Positions 34,377 through 41,403 of a stretch of 64,000 nt of DNA are shown one piece after another. This DNA is from Gammaproteobacteria bacterium (lineage in GTDB: Bacteria; Pseudomonadota; Gammaproteobacteria; Ga0077536). The stretch is from positions 62,001 to 126,000 of the forward strand of contig JACQWY010000018.1 in the NCBI GenBank assembly GCA_016209015.1. Reading direction: 5' to 3'. A model generated the notes under the pieces. It was not told the DNA's origin. It searched no databases and saw only the letters and a list, made by a program, of their open reading frames with translations. Within the stretch, counting starts at the first letter, position 1, and each line of letters begins with the position of its first letter. Position numbers and translations under genes: made by a program.

Positions 34377-34537
34377 GTCGCCCTCGCGCAGGCGCGGACC
34401 CAGTCGGTGACCCACGACACGAGCAGTGAACCCCGGCTGTCGAGTGCTATGCGCCGCGCTCGTATTCTGCGCTGACCCCGGGGTTCGACCGCAGCGCCGC
34501 GGCTGAACGACTGGGCCCTCGCCTGCGCGAGGGCGAC
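34377..34537. repeat. REPIN/MITE-like element R1, copy 3 (CCCTCGC stem)
   Basis: About 161 bp. The ends read GTCGCCCTCGCGCAGGCG at the left and CCCTCGCCTGCGCGAGGGC at the right, so the terminal hairpin sequence differs from the CCCGGC copies yet still pairs; the left stem has a mismatch. The interior CAGTGAACC, CGAGTGCT and GGTTCGAC segments match copy 58890-59057. It lies in the 426-bp gap between amtB and the CoA-transferase-like pair. Confidence 0.82.
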
Positions 34538-34692
34538 AAGTGGAGGGTGTGCGCCGCGGTGTGTTGATCAATGGCACCCGCAGTTCGAAGAAGAAGCTGC
34601 GCTCGTCGCGGCACCCGCCACGCCGCCTTCACTTGGCGCATTTCGGTGCGCACCCTTAGAATCAGGACTCCACCACTCCGACGGATGCGCCG

Positions 34693-35502
34693 ATGCCCGA
34701 TCGTTACTGTTCCACGCCCGACGTCCTCGTCGCCGACGTCGCTGACGGCTCGAGCATCGCGGTCGCGCCGGACTACAGCGGCGTGGCGATCGCCGCGACC
34801 CGCGCGCTGATCCGCAAGCAGGCGCGCCGGCTGCATCTCATCGCCGTGCCGCAGTCCGGCCTGCAGGCGGATCTGCTGATCGGCGCGGGCTGCGTCGGCA
34901 TCATGGAATGCGCGGGCGTGAACCTCGGCGAATTCGGCCTCGCCCCGCGCTTCACGGACTGGGTGCAGCAGGGCCGGCTGACGATGCGCGACGCGACCTG
35001 CCCGGCGATCCATGCAGGCCTGCAGGCCGCGGAGAAAGGCGTGCCGTTCATACCGCTCCGCGGCATCCTCGGCTCCGATCTGCTGAACGAGCGTCCCGAC
35101 TGGCGCGTGATCGACAACCCCTACCAGCACGACGATCCGATCGTCCTGATCCCGGCGATCAAGCCCGACGTCGCGCTCTTCCACGCCGCGCTCGCCGACC
35201 GCGCGGGCAATGTGTGGGTCGGCATCCGCCGCGAATTGATGTTGATGGCCCACGCCGCGCGCCGCACGCTCGTGACGGTGGAAGCGATCCACGACGGCGA
35301 TCTGCTCACCGATCCCACGCTCGCCGCCGGCACGATTCCCGCGTTCTACGTCAGCCGCATCTGTCTCGAGCCGGGCGGCATGCGGCCGCTCGGCTTCTCG
35401 CCGGCGGGCGAACAGGCCGACGCGCCGATGATCGAGGCCTATGTCGCCGCCGCGCGCACACAGGCCGGCTTCGACGCGCACCTCGCGGAGTGGCTGGCAT
35501 GA
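34693..35502 (+). CDS. CoA-transferase family I subunit A, IpdA-like
   Basis: 269 residues of the class I CoA-transferase alpha-subunit fold; PLRGILGSDLL and YQHDDPIVLIPAIKPDVALFH are characteristic of the glutaconate-CoA-transferase/IpdA branch. In actinobacterial and proteobacterial steroid degraders IpdAB (ScdL1L2) is not a transferase but a hydrolase opening the last steroid ring. It overlaps the B subunit by ATGA (35499-35502). The NMO-like and BadI-like genes at 11-13 kb complete the enzyme classes needed for that pathway, so an IpdA role is likely but unproven. Confidence 0.82.
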   Translation: MPDRYCSTPDVLVADVADGSSIAVAPDYSGVAIAATRALIRKQARRLHLIAVPQSGLQADLLIGAGCVGIMECAGVNLGEFGLAPRFTDWVQQGRLTMRDATCPAIHAGLQAAEKGVPFIPLRGILGSDLLNERPDWRVIDNPYQHDDPIVLIPAIKPDVALFHAALADRAGNVWVGIRRELMLMAHAARRTLVTVEAIHDGDLLTDPTLAAGTIPAFYVSRICLEPGGMRPLGFSPAGEQADAPMIEAYVAAARTQAGFDAHLAEWLA

Positions 35503-36248
35503 GCGGCGTGGATCCGGCGCGCGACGGTTACACGACGGAAGAACTGCTCGCCATCGTGATGGGGCGGCTGACGACGGGCCTCGGCCACATCGCGGTCGGC
35601 GCGCTCTCGCCGCTGCCCGCCGCCGCCGCGCTGCTCGCGCGCGAGCTGAGCCCGCGCACCGAGATCACGATCCTCGGCAGCCCGCGCCACATGCGCTTCA
35701 CGGACGGCGGACGCGAGCTCTTCGATTGCGCGGCTCAAGGCCGGCTCGACGCGTTCTTCCTGAGCGGCGGTCAGATCGACGGCCAGGCGAACATCAACCT
35801 CGTCGCGATCGGCGACTACGTAAAACCGAAGCGCCGCTTCCCGGGCAGCTTCGGCTCGGCGTATCTCTATCATCTCGTGCCGAAGGTGATCCTGTTCCGC
35901 CAGGAGCACAGCCCGCGCGTGTTCGTCGAGCACGTCGATTTCGTGAGCGCCGCGGGCACTTCGCCGCGCAACGTCTACCGGCCGGGCGGGCCGAAGCATC
36001 TCGTGACGGAGATGGCGGTGATGGATTTCGACGCCGGCCCGGGGCGCTTCAGGTTGAATACCGTGCAACCCGGCTACACCGAGGCCGAGCTCCGCAAGCA
36101 GACCGGCTTCACCTACGCCCTGCCGGCCGAAGTCCGCACGACGCCCGCGCCGACTGCCGAGGAGCTCGCGCTGCTGCGCGGCCCGGTGCGCGAGGAGCTC
36201 GTGCACGCCTATCCGAAATTCGCGCGCGAGGCTTATCTCGCGCCCTGA
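35499..36248 (+). CDS. CoA-transferase family I subunit B, IpdB-like
   Basis: 249 residues, beta-subunit partner of the preceding gene. GGQIDGQANINLVAIGDY corresponds to the loop that in true CoA-transferases carries the catalytic Glu; no Glu is seen at that spot here, as expected for IpdB-type hydrolases. RFPGSFGSAYLYHL and FRLNTVQPGYT fit the IpdB branch. It is coupled to subunit A by a four-base overlap and followed 18 bp later by an OsmC gene. Confidence 0.82.
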   Translation: MSGVDPARDGYTTEELLAIVMGRLTTGLGHIAVGALSPLPAAAALLARELSPRTEITILGSPRHMRFTDGGRELFDCAAQGRLDAFFLSGGQIDGQANINLVAIGDYVKPKRRFPGSFGSAYLYHLVPKVILFRQEHSPRVFVEHVDFVSAAGTSPRNVYRPGGPKHLVTEMAVMDFDAGPGRFRLNTVQPGYTEAELRKQTGFTYALPAEVRTTPAPTAEELALLRGPVREELVHAYPKFAREAYLAP

Positions 36249-36266
36249 GTACTCCAGAGGTCGTCC

Positions 36267-36707
36267 ATGTCCGAAATCCTGCGCCAGATCCATCTCCGCA
36301 CCGAGGGCCCTGCCTATCAGAGCGTCATCACGAACGCGACCGGCCAGGAGCTCCGCGCCGACGAACCTTCCGCGCTCGGCGGCGAGGACGCGGGCTTCCT
36401 GCCCTTCGAGCTGCTCTCCGCCGCGCTCGCCTCCTGCACGGCCGCGACGCTCATGATGTTCGCACGCCGTCACGGCTGGGAGCTCGCCGAGGTCGTGATG
36501 GACGTGCGCTACGTCCGGACGGGCGAGCGCGAAGGCAACGCCCACCACGGCCGCGATCTCATGGCCCGCGACATCGTGCTCAAGGGCAACATCAGCGACG
36601 AGGAGATGGAGCGCCTCACGGCGGTGGCGAAGCGCTGCCCGGTCGCGAAAGTCCTCGAAGGCGCGAGCATCGAGATCTTCGATCAGGTCCGCCTCGAACA
36701 GGCCTGA
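36267..36707 (+). CDS. OsmC-family peroxiredoxin-like protein
   Basis: 146 residues. The two conserved Cys of the OsmC/Ohr fold are present (LASCTAATL and KRCPVAKVLE), as is the helical SALASC segment. OsmC proteins reduce organic hydroperoxides or act on small redox substrates. It is in a tight plus-strand run after the IpdAB-like pair and 4 bp before a DUF71 gene, so it is probably co-transcribed with both. Confidence 0.88.
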   Translation: MSEILRQIHLRTEGPAYQSVITNATGQELRADEPSALGGEDAGFLPFELLSAALASCTAATLMMFARRHGWELAEVVMDVRYVRTGEREGNAHHGRDLMARDIVLKGNISDEEMERLTAVAKRCPVAKVLEGASIEIFDQVRLEQA

Positions 36708-36711
36708 GATC

Positions 36712-37386
36712 ATGCCGCGCGTCGTGCTCGCCTGGAGCGGCGGCAAGGACAGCCTGATGGCGCTCGGCGCACTGCGCGCCGATCCGGCGTACGACGTCCT
36801 CGGTCTCGTGACGACGGTGAGCGCCGTCCACGATCGCATCTCCATCCACGGCATCCGCCGCAGCATTCTCGCCTTGCAGTGCGCCTCGCTCGGTCTGCCC
36901 TGCGTAGAAGCCGTGCTGCCGGCGGCTCCCTCGAACGCGGATTACGAACGCGTGTGGGCCGAGGCGCTCGCGACGGCGCGCCGGCAATGGGGCGGATTCT
37001 CGGGCGTCGCCTACGGCGATCTCTTCCTCGCCGACATCCGCGCCTATCGCGATCGTCAGCTCGGCGCGCTCGGCCTCGCGACGCACTACCCCTTGTGGCT
37101 ACGGGATACGAAGGCGCTCGCGCGCGGTTTCGTCGCGGCAGGTCACGAGGCTTGCGTCACCTGCGTCGACACGACGCTGCTCGACGGCGCGTTCGCCGGG
37201 CGGCGCTACGACGAGGCGTTCCTCGATGCCCTGCCGGCGTCGGTCGATGCTTGCGGCGAGAACGGGGAGTTCCATACCTGCGTCGTCGGCGGGCCGCTGT
37301 TCGCGCAGGCCATTGCGGTGACGACGGGGGAGAGGGTGTTACGCGAGGGGCGATTTCAATACGTGGATCTGATTGAAGCTCGATAG
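36712..37386 (+). CDS. DUF71/Dph6-like ATP-binding (ATP pyrophosphatase) protein
   Basis: 224 residues. The PP-loop SGGKDS is at 9-14, and GEFHTCVVGGPLF plus the Cys-rich ACVTCVDTTLL match the diphthine-ammonia-ligase-like DUF71 family. In eukaryotes and archaea Dph6 amidates diphthamide, which bacteria lack, so the bacterial role is unknown; adenylation-driven amide or thio chemistry is expected. It is the last gene of the IpdAB-OsmC run and is followed at once by the four-hairpin array at 37423-37558. Confidence 0.82.
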   Translation: MPRVVLAWSGGKDSLMALGALRADPAYDVLGLVTTVSAVHDRISIHGIRRSILALQCASLGLPCVEAVLPAAPSNADYERVWAEALATARRQWGGFSGVAYGDLFLADIRAYRDRQLGALGLATHYPLWLRDTKALARGFVAAGHEACVTCVDTTLLDGAFAGRRYDEAFLDALPASVDACGENGEFHTCVVGGPLFAQAIAVTTGERVLREGRFQYVDLIEAR

Positions 37387-37422
37387 GCTGTACCCACGGC
37401 GAAGGCTCATCGATCGCGTTAG

Positions 37423-37558
37423 GGAAGCTCTGAATAAGTCCATCCTGGACTTTTCAGAGCACGGTCGGCAAGAAGCGTGGTTCTTGCCAACCTTACGTGA
37501 ACAATGGCTTACGCCACTGTTCACGGCGGCACATCCCTGTGCCGCCGGAAGCTCTGAA
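37423..37558 (+). repeat. Four-hairpin array bounded by a 12-bp direct repeat
   Basis: Four consecutive stem-loops: 37427-37460 (15 bp with one bulge, loop TCC), 37467-37488 (8 bp), 37497-37524 (12 bp, one mismatch, loop TTAC) and 37525-37546 (perfect 9 bp, loop TCCC). The array is framed by GGAAGCTCTGAA at 37423-37434 and 37547-37558. TTCAGAGC at 37453-37460 can pair with either copy of GCTCTGAA, giving a four-hairpin string or a cloverleaf with three arms. Noncoding; function unknown. Confidence 0.8.
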
Positions 37559-37584
37559 CGGACGCACGGTGTCACCGTCACCGC

Positions 37585-37736
37585 GTCGTCCCGGCGGAGG
37601 CCGGGACCCAGTCATCGACCCACGGCGTCCACGTCGAGCCTCGCGATTCCAAAGCGTGTCGCGCCGGTGATTGATCCCGAGGTTCCACCTGACTGCCGCG
37701 GCTGAACGACTGGGTCCCGGCCTCCGCCGGGACGAC
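37585..37736. repeat. REPIN/MITE-like element R1, copy 4 (CCCGGC stem)
   Basis: About 152 bp, starting GTCGTCCCGGCGGAGGCCGG and ending with the inverted form. It shares CGCGGCTGAACGACTGGG with copy 3. It lies 27 bp after the four-hairpin array in a 395-bp gap between convergent genes that contains no coding sequence. Confidence 0.85.
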
Positions 37737-37781
37737 GAATGGAGGAACGTATTCGCCCGGTAGCGCGAAACGCTCGAAATC

Positions 37782-38789
37782 TCACCCCGTCAATATCGCC
37801 CGCGACCTCTCGAACATCGGCCCGATCACGTGGCTCATGTGCTCCCACACCTCGTCGATGCGCTGGCCCTTGCGATGCAGCTTGACGTTCAGACAGCCGA
37901 TCGAGCCCAGCCGATAGCCCGCGAACGCCTGGAACCACGGAATGGACGCGAACGTGCGGCCCATGCCGCGCTCGTAGATGTCGCGGATCTCGGCGAGCGG
38001 CAGCGGATGGATCGCATGCCACTGCTCGACCCAGTTCTCGGGATCGGCGCACATCATGAGCCAGCCGACGTCGAGGAGCTGCGCGCCGAGGCCCGAGATC
38101 TCCCAGTCGATCACGCCTGTCAGCCTCCCCTCGTGATAGAGGCAGTTCCCCGGCTGGAAGTCGCCGTGATAGAGCCCTTCCGGCGCGTCCGTCGGAATCT
38201 TCGCGAGCAGCAGGCGCTCGACGTCCTCGGCGAGCGTGATCCACGCGGGCTCCGGCGAATGACGGTAGATCTTCGACCAGCGCTTCACCTGATCCGCGAG
38301 CGGCTCGGGCGTGTCCCAGCCGGCGAGCTGCGTGCGCCAGTCGAACTGGTGGAGGCGCGGCAGGAGTTCCGCGCACTGGCGCCACAGCGGTTCGGCCGCT
38401 TCGCGCGACCGTCCGAACGACTTGTGCGGATCCCAGATGAAGAACACGCGCCCCGGCAGGCGCTCCATCACGATGAACGGCACGCCGAACCAGTGCTCGT
38501 TCTCGCTCGCGAACGGCACGTCCGGCACGGGCAGGCCGGCGGCATGCAGCGCGCGCAGCAGCGGCGCCTGACGATAGACGTCGGTGTTGCCGCGCCGCGC
38601 GACGCCCGGCGGCGGCACCTTCAGCACATATTCGCCGACGATCTCGTGCGTGCCCTTCTTCTGCACGTCGAACAGGAACGTGAGCCCGGCGTGGCCGTCC
38701 GAGTCGTGCACGGAATGCAGCTCGACACCGTGACCGAGATGATCGTCGATGAACGTCTGCAGATTCGCCTTCAGCTCGGACTTGACCAT
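37782..38789 (-). CDS. APH-type phosphotransferase (ACAD10/11 N-domain/LvaA-like)
   Basis: 335 residues with an aminoglycoside-phosphotransferase/choline-kinase fold. The catalytic HGDFQPGN is at 208-215 and the metal-binding IDWE at 227-230. Members of this branch are found fused to or beside acyl-CoA dehydrogenases; in levulinate catabolism (LvaA) and in ACAD10/11 the kinase phosphorylates a 4-hydroxyacyl-CoA before dehydrogenation. No dehydrogenase is adjacent here, but an ACAD11-like one lies at 55702-56994. A PPOX protein gene is 14 bp upstream on the same strand. Antibiotic resistance is unlikely in this context. Confidence 0.85.
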   Translation of the reverse strand: MVKSELKANLQTFIDDHLGHGVELHSVHDSDGHAGLTFLFDVQKKGTHEIVGEYVLKVPPPGVARRGNTDVYRQAPLLRALHAAGLPVPDVPFASENEHWFGVPFIVMERLPGRVFFIWDPHKSFGRSREAAEPLWRQCAELLPRLHQFDWRTQLAGWDTPEPLADQVKRWSKIYRHSPEPAWITLAEDVERLLLAKIPTDAPEGLYHGDFQPGNCLYHEGRLTGVIDWEISGLGAQLLDVGWLMMCADPENWVEQWHAIHPLPLAEIRDIYERGMGRTFASIPWFQAFAGYRLGSIGCLNVKLHRKGQRIDEVWEHMSHVIGPMFERSRAILTG

Positions 38790-38803
38790 GCCTCCCCGCT
38801 CCC

Positions 38804-39340
38804 TCAGTCGACGCTCTTCGCGATGAGATCCGGCGCCGTCCGATCGACTTTCGCGTCCGGCGTCCAGTAACGCTTCGCCCAGATCCCCTTGTACGCCTCC
38901 TCGCCGACCGGCATGCGCCAGGTCTTCAATTCCGCGCCTTCGAGCGTGACGGCACACAGCGCGCGCGGCTGATCGTCCGTGGCGTCGACGTAGCCGTCCG
39001 CGTCGGTCTTTGGAATGTAGCGCCGCGCGATGCGGCGATAACGCTCGCGCCAGAGTTCGTCGTTGCCGACTTCGTGCACGACTTCCGCGGCGCCGCGCAC
39101 GATCACTTTACGATACGGGAATACGCGCTCGTCGATGCAGAGCGCGACGCGCGGATCGCGGCGGATGTTCGCGAGCCACTCGGAATGCTGGCGCGGCGTG
39201 AACCAGATGCGGCCTTCCTCGTAGACGAACCAGATCGGCGCGAGCAGCGGCGCGCCGTCGGCGTCGAGCGTCGCGATGTCCATGAGGAATCCGGGTTCGT
39301 TCAGAAAGACGTCGCGCTCGGCGACGGTGAGTTTCGGCAT
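38804..39340 (-). CDS. Pyridoxamine 5'-phosphate oxidase-family flavin/F420-binding protein
   Basis: 178 residues forming a split beta-barrel. FLMDIATLDADGAPLLAPIW and VIVRGAAEVVHE are typical of PPOX-fold proteins that bind FMN, F420 or heme. True PNPOx residues are not evident. ATG 39340 follows GGAGGGG. Probably in one transcript with the phosphotransferase 14 bp downstream. Substrate unknown; a dehydrogenase or reductase of an acyl-CoA-related compound is possible. Confidence 0.8.
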   Translation of the reverse strand: MPKLTVAERDVFLNEPGFLMDIATLDADGAPLLAPIWFVYEEGRIWFTPRQHSEWLANIRRDPRVALCIDERVFPYRKVIVRGAAEVVHEVGNDELWRERYRRIARRYIPKTDADGYVDATDDQPRALCAVTLEGAELKTWRMPVGEEAYKGIWAKRYWTPDAKVDRTAPDLIAKSVD

Positions 39341-39562
39341 GCTCCCCTCCTGCTGATACTGGACGGTGACCGGCACGGCCGGCGGTCGCGTGACTATAGC
39401 CAGTTCGTCGGGCCGCGGCCACGCGGCGGTGCGGCATGGCCAGGTAGAGCAGGATACCGGCCGGTAGACACGCCGGACACCCGACGGCTATCGAGCAGGC
39501 AGCCGCTTCGACATAATAGGCCGACGCGGGCACGAGACCCGCGACACACGAGGGGAGAAACC

Positions 39563-40006
39563 ATGATCGACCGCCGTCACATCGGCTACGAAACGCCGCC
39601 GTTCACCGTCGAAGTCGAGAAGGGCCGGCTGCGCCTGTTCGCGAAGGCGATCGGCGAGACGGATCCGAAATACTTCGACGAGGCGGCAGCTCGAGCCGCG
39701 GGCTATGCCTCGCTGCCCGTGCCGCCGACGTTCCTGTTCTGTCTGGAGATGGAGCAGCCGGATCCTTATGCCTGGTTCGACGACGTCGGCATCGAGCTGC
39801 CGAAAGTCCTGCACGGCGAGCAGAGCTTCACGTATCACCGCACGCCCTGCGCCGGCGAGAAGCTGACGTTCCGCGCGAAGGTCGTCGACATCTACGACAA
39901 GAAGGGCGGGCTCCTCGAGTTCGTCGTCCAGGACAACACCATCACCGACGAACGGGGTGCCGCGGTCGCGGAATTCCGCCGCTCGATCGTCATCCGTCAC
40001 GGCTGA
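39563..40006 (+). CDS. MaoC-like dehydratase, N-terminal-type (structural) subunit
   Basis: 147-residue hot-dog-fold protein of the MaoC_dehydrat_N/FAS1_DH type: IGETDPKYFDEAAARAAGY and PPTFLFCLEME, with LHGEQSFTYHRTP. It lacks the catalytic DxNPxH hydratase motif, which the next gene has, so the two should form a heteromeric (R)-specific enoyl-CoA hydratase like HadA-HadB or ChsH1-ChsH2. ATG 39563 follows GGGGAG. First gene of a four-gene operon (MaoC, MaoC, SDR, racemase). Confidence 0.85.
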   Translation: MIDRRHIGYETPPFTVEVEKGRLRLFAKAIGETDPKYFDEAAARAAGYASLPVPPTFLFCLEMEQPDPYAWFDDVGIELPKVLHGEQSFTYHRTPCAGEKLTFRAKVVDIYDKKGGLLEFVVQDNTITDERGAAVAEFRRSIVIRHG

Positions 40007-40016
40007 GGGCAACGGC

Positions 40017-40439
40017 ATGAGCACACCGAAATACTCCGAACTCGAAGTCGGCGCCGCGATCCCGAGCCTGACGCAACGCCCGATCACGCGCCAGACACTC
40101 GCCGTCTACTGCGGCGCCTCGGGCGATCACAATCCCGTCCACGTCGACATCGATTTCGCGCGCGCCGCGGGCCTGCCCGACGTGATTGCCCACGGCATGC
40201 TCGTCATGGCCTACATGGGCCGGACGTTGACGCAGTGGGTGTCGCAGGAACGCATGCGCGCCTTCAGCACGCGCTTCATGGCGATGACGCACATCGGCGA
40301 CGCGATCACCTGCACGGGGGCAGTGCTCGAGAAGCTCGAGCGCGACGGCGAGAAGCTCGTGCGCGTCAGCATCAGCGCCGCGGATCAGCGCGGCGAAGTG
40401 AAGACCGCGGGCGAAGCGCTGATTGCGCTCGATCCCTGA
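40017..40439 (+). CDS. MaoC-like (R)-enoyl-CoA hydratase, catalytic subunit
   Basis: 140-residue hot-dog protein. The hydratase-2 motif GDHNPVH spans 36-42, with Asp37 and His42 as the catalytic pair, and AHGMLVMAYMGR follows. It hydrates trans-2-enoyl-CoA, probably with the preceding subunit. The 10-bp spacing on both sides indicates an operon. In sterol degraders such pairs hydrate side-chain enoyl-CoAs. Confidence 0.9.
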   Translation: MSTPKYSELEVGAAIPSLTQRPITRQTLAVYCGASGDHNPVHVDIDFARAAGLPDVIAHGMLVMAYMGRTLTQWVSQERMRAFSTRFMAMTHIGDAITCTGAVLEKLERDGEKLVRVSISAADQRGEVKTAGEALIALDP

Positions 40440-40459
40440 ATCACGCAAAGGAGAACACC

Positions 40460-41293
40460 ATGGGTACGCTCAACGGCAAGGTCGCCATCGTCTCGGGCTC
40501 CGGCCGCGGCATCGGCCGCTCGGTCGCCTCGAAGCTCGCCGCGGAAGGCGCGGCGGTCGTCGTCAACGATCTCGATCCGGCGCCGGCCGACGAGGTCGTG
40601 AAGGAAATCACCGCCGCGGGCGGACGGGCGATCGCCTGCAACGGCGACGTCACGGCCGCGGACTTCGGCGATCGTTTCGTGAAAGCCGCGATCGACGCGT
40701 TCGGCGGCCTCGACATCATCGTCAACAACGCGGGCTACACCTGGGACAACGTCGTGCACAAGATGACGGACGAGCAGTTCGAGGCCATGCTCGCCGTGCA
40801 CTTGACCGCACCGTTCCGCATCCTGCGCGCCGCCGCCGAGCCGATCCGCATCTTCACGAAGCAGGAAGCGCAACAGGGTCGCGAGGTCTATCGGAAAGTC
40901 GTCAACATCTCCTCCATCGCCGGCATCTTCGGTAACGCCGGGCAGATCAGCTACGCCGCGGGCAAGGCCGGCATCGTCGGCATGACGCGCGCGATGTGCA
41001 AGGAATGGGGGCGCTACAAGGTGAACGTCAACTGCGTGGCCTTCGGCTGGATCGACACGCGTCTGACGCAGGCCATCAAGGCGGACGAGGCACAGAAGAC
41101 GATCGACGTCGCCGGACGCGAGATCAAGGTCGGCGTGCAGGAAGGCAATCTCGGCGCGATGCGCCAGCTCGTGCCGCTCGGCCGCCCGGGCACGCCCGAG
41201 GAAGCGGCGGGCGCCGTCTATCTCTTCTGCATCCCCGAATCGAACTACATCAGCGGCCAGTTGCTCGTGTGCGGCGGCGGCCTGCTGCTCTGA
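40460..41293 (+). CDS. Short-chain dehydrogenase (3-hydroxyacyl-CoA dehydrogenase type)
   Basis: 277 residues. NAD(P)-binding GSGRGIG is at 13-19, NNAG near 89-92, and the catalytic Ser152/Tyr165/Lys169 are in place. An insertion after about residue 128 (FTKQEAQQGREVY) is typical of the 17-beta-HSD4/FabG-like acyl-CoA branch. It likely oxidises the 3-hydroxyacyl-CoA made by the MaoC pair 20 bp upstream. AAAGGAG precedes the ATG. A 41294-41400 repeat block separates it from the racemase. Confidence 0.9.
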   Translation: MGTLNGKVAIVSGSGRGIGRSVASKLAAEGAAVVVNDLDPAPADEVVKEITAAGGRAIACNGDVTAADFGDRFVKAAIDAFGGLDIIVNNAGYTWDNVVHKMTDEQFEAMLAVHLTAPFRILRAAAEPIRIFTKQEAQQGREVYRKVVNISSIAGIFGNAGQISYAAGKAGIVGMTRAMCKEWGRYKVNVNCVAFGWIDTRLTQAIKADEAQKTIDVAGREIKVGVQEGNLGAMRQLVPLGRPGTPEEAAGAVYLFCIPESNYISGQLLVCGGGLLL

Positions 41294-41300
41294 CCAATTC

Positions 41301-41379
41301 GGGGTCAGAGTCCAATTGCAACGGACTCTGACCCCATTTATTTTGGGGTCAGAGTCGATTTCTTTTGGACTCTGACCCC
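41301..41379. repeat. Double GGGGTCAGAGTC palindrome inside an operon
   Basis: Two tandem palindromes: GGGGTCAGAGTCC/GGACTCTGACCCC (41301-41335, perfect 13-bp arms, 9-nt loop) and GGGGTCAGAGTC/GACTCTGACCCC (41345-41379, perfect 12-bp arms). An A/T-rich ATTTATTTT joins them. The motif is of the REP type associated with RAYT transposases elsewhere. It splits the SDR and racemase genes, where it may attenuate or process the mRNA. Confidence 0.85.
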
Positions 41380-41403
41380 AAACACAACTGCAAGGATAAG
41401 AAG

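Noticed and set aside
37427-37558. tRNA gene suggested by the cloverleaf fold
   Set aside because: No anticodon arm of proper size, no T-loop sequence, no CCA-type end; stem lengths are wrong.
37782-38789. Aminoglycoside resistance gene
   Set aside because: APH-fold kinases of this subtype occur with acyl-CoA genes; nothing nearby suggests resistance.
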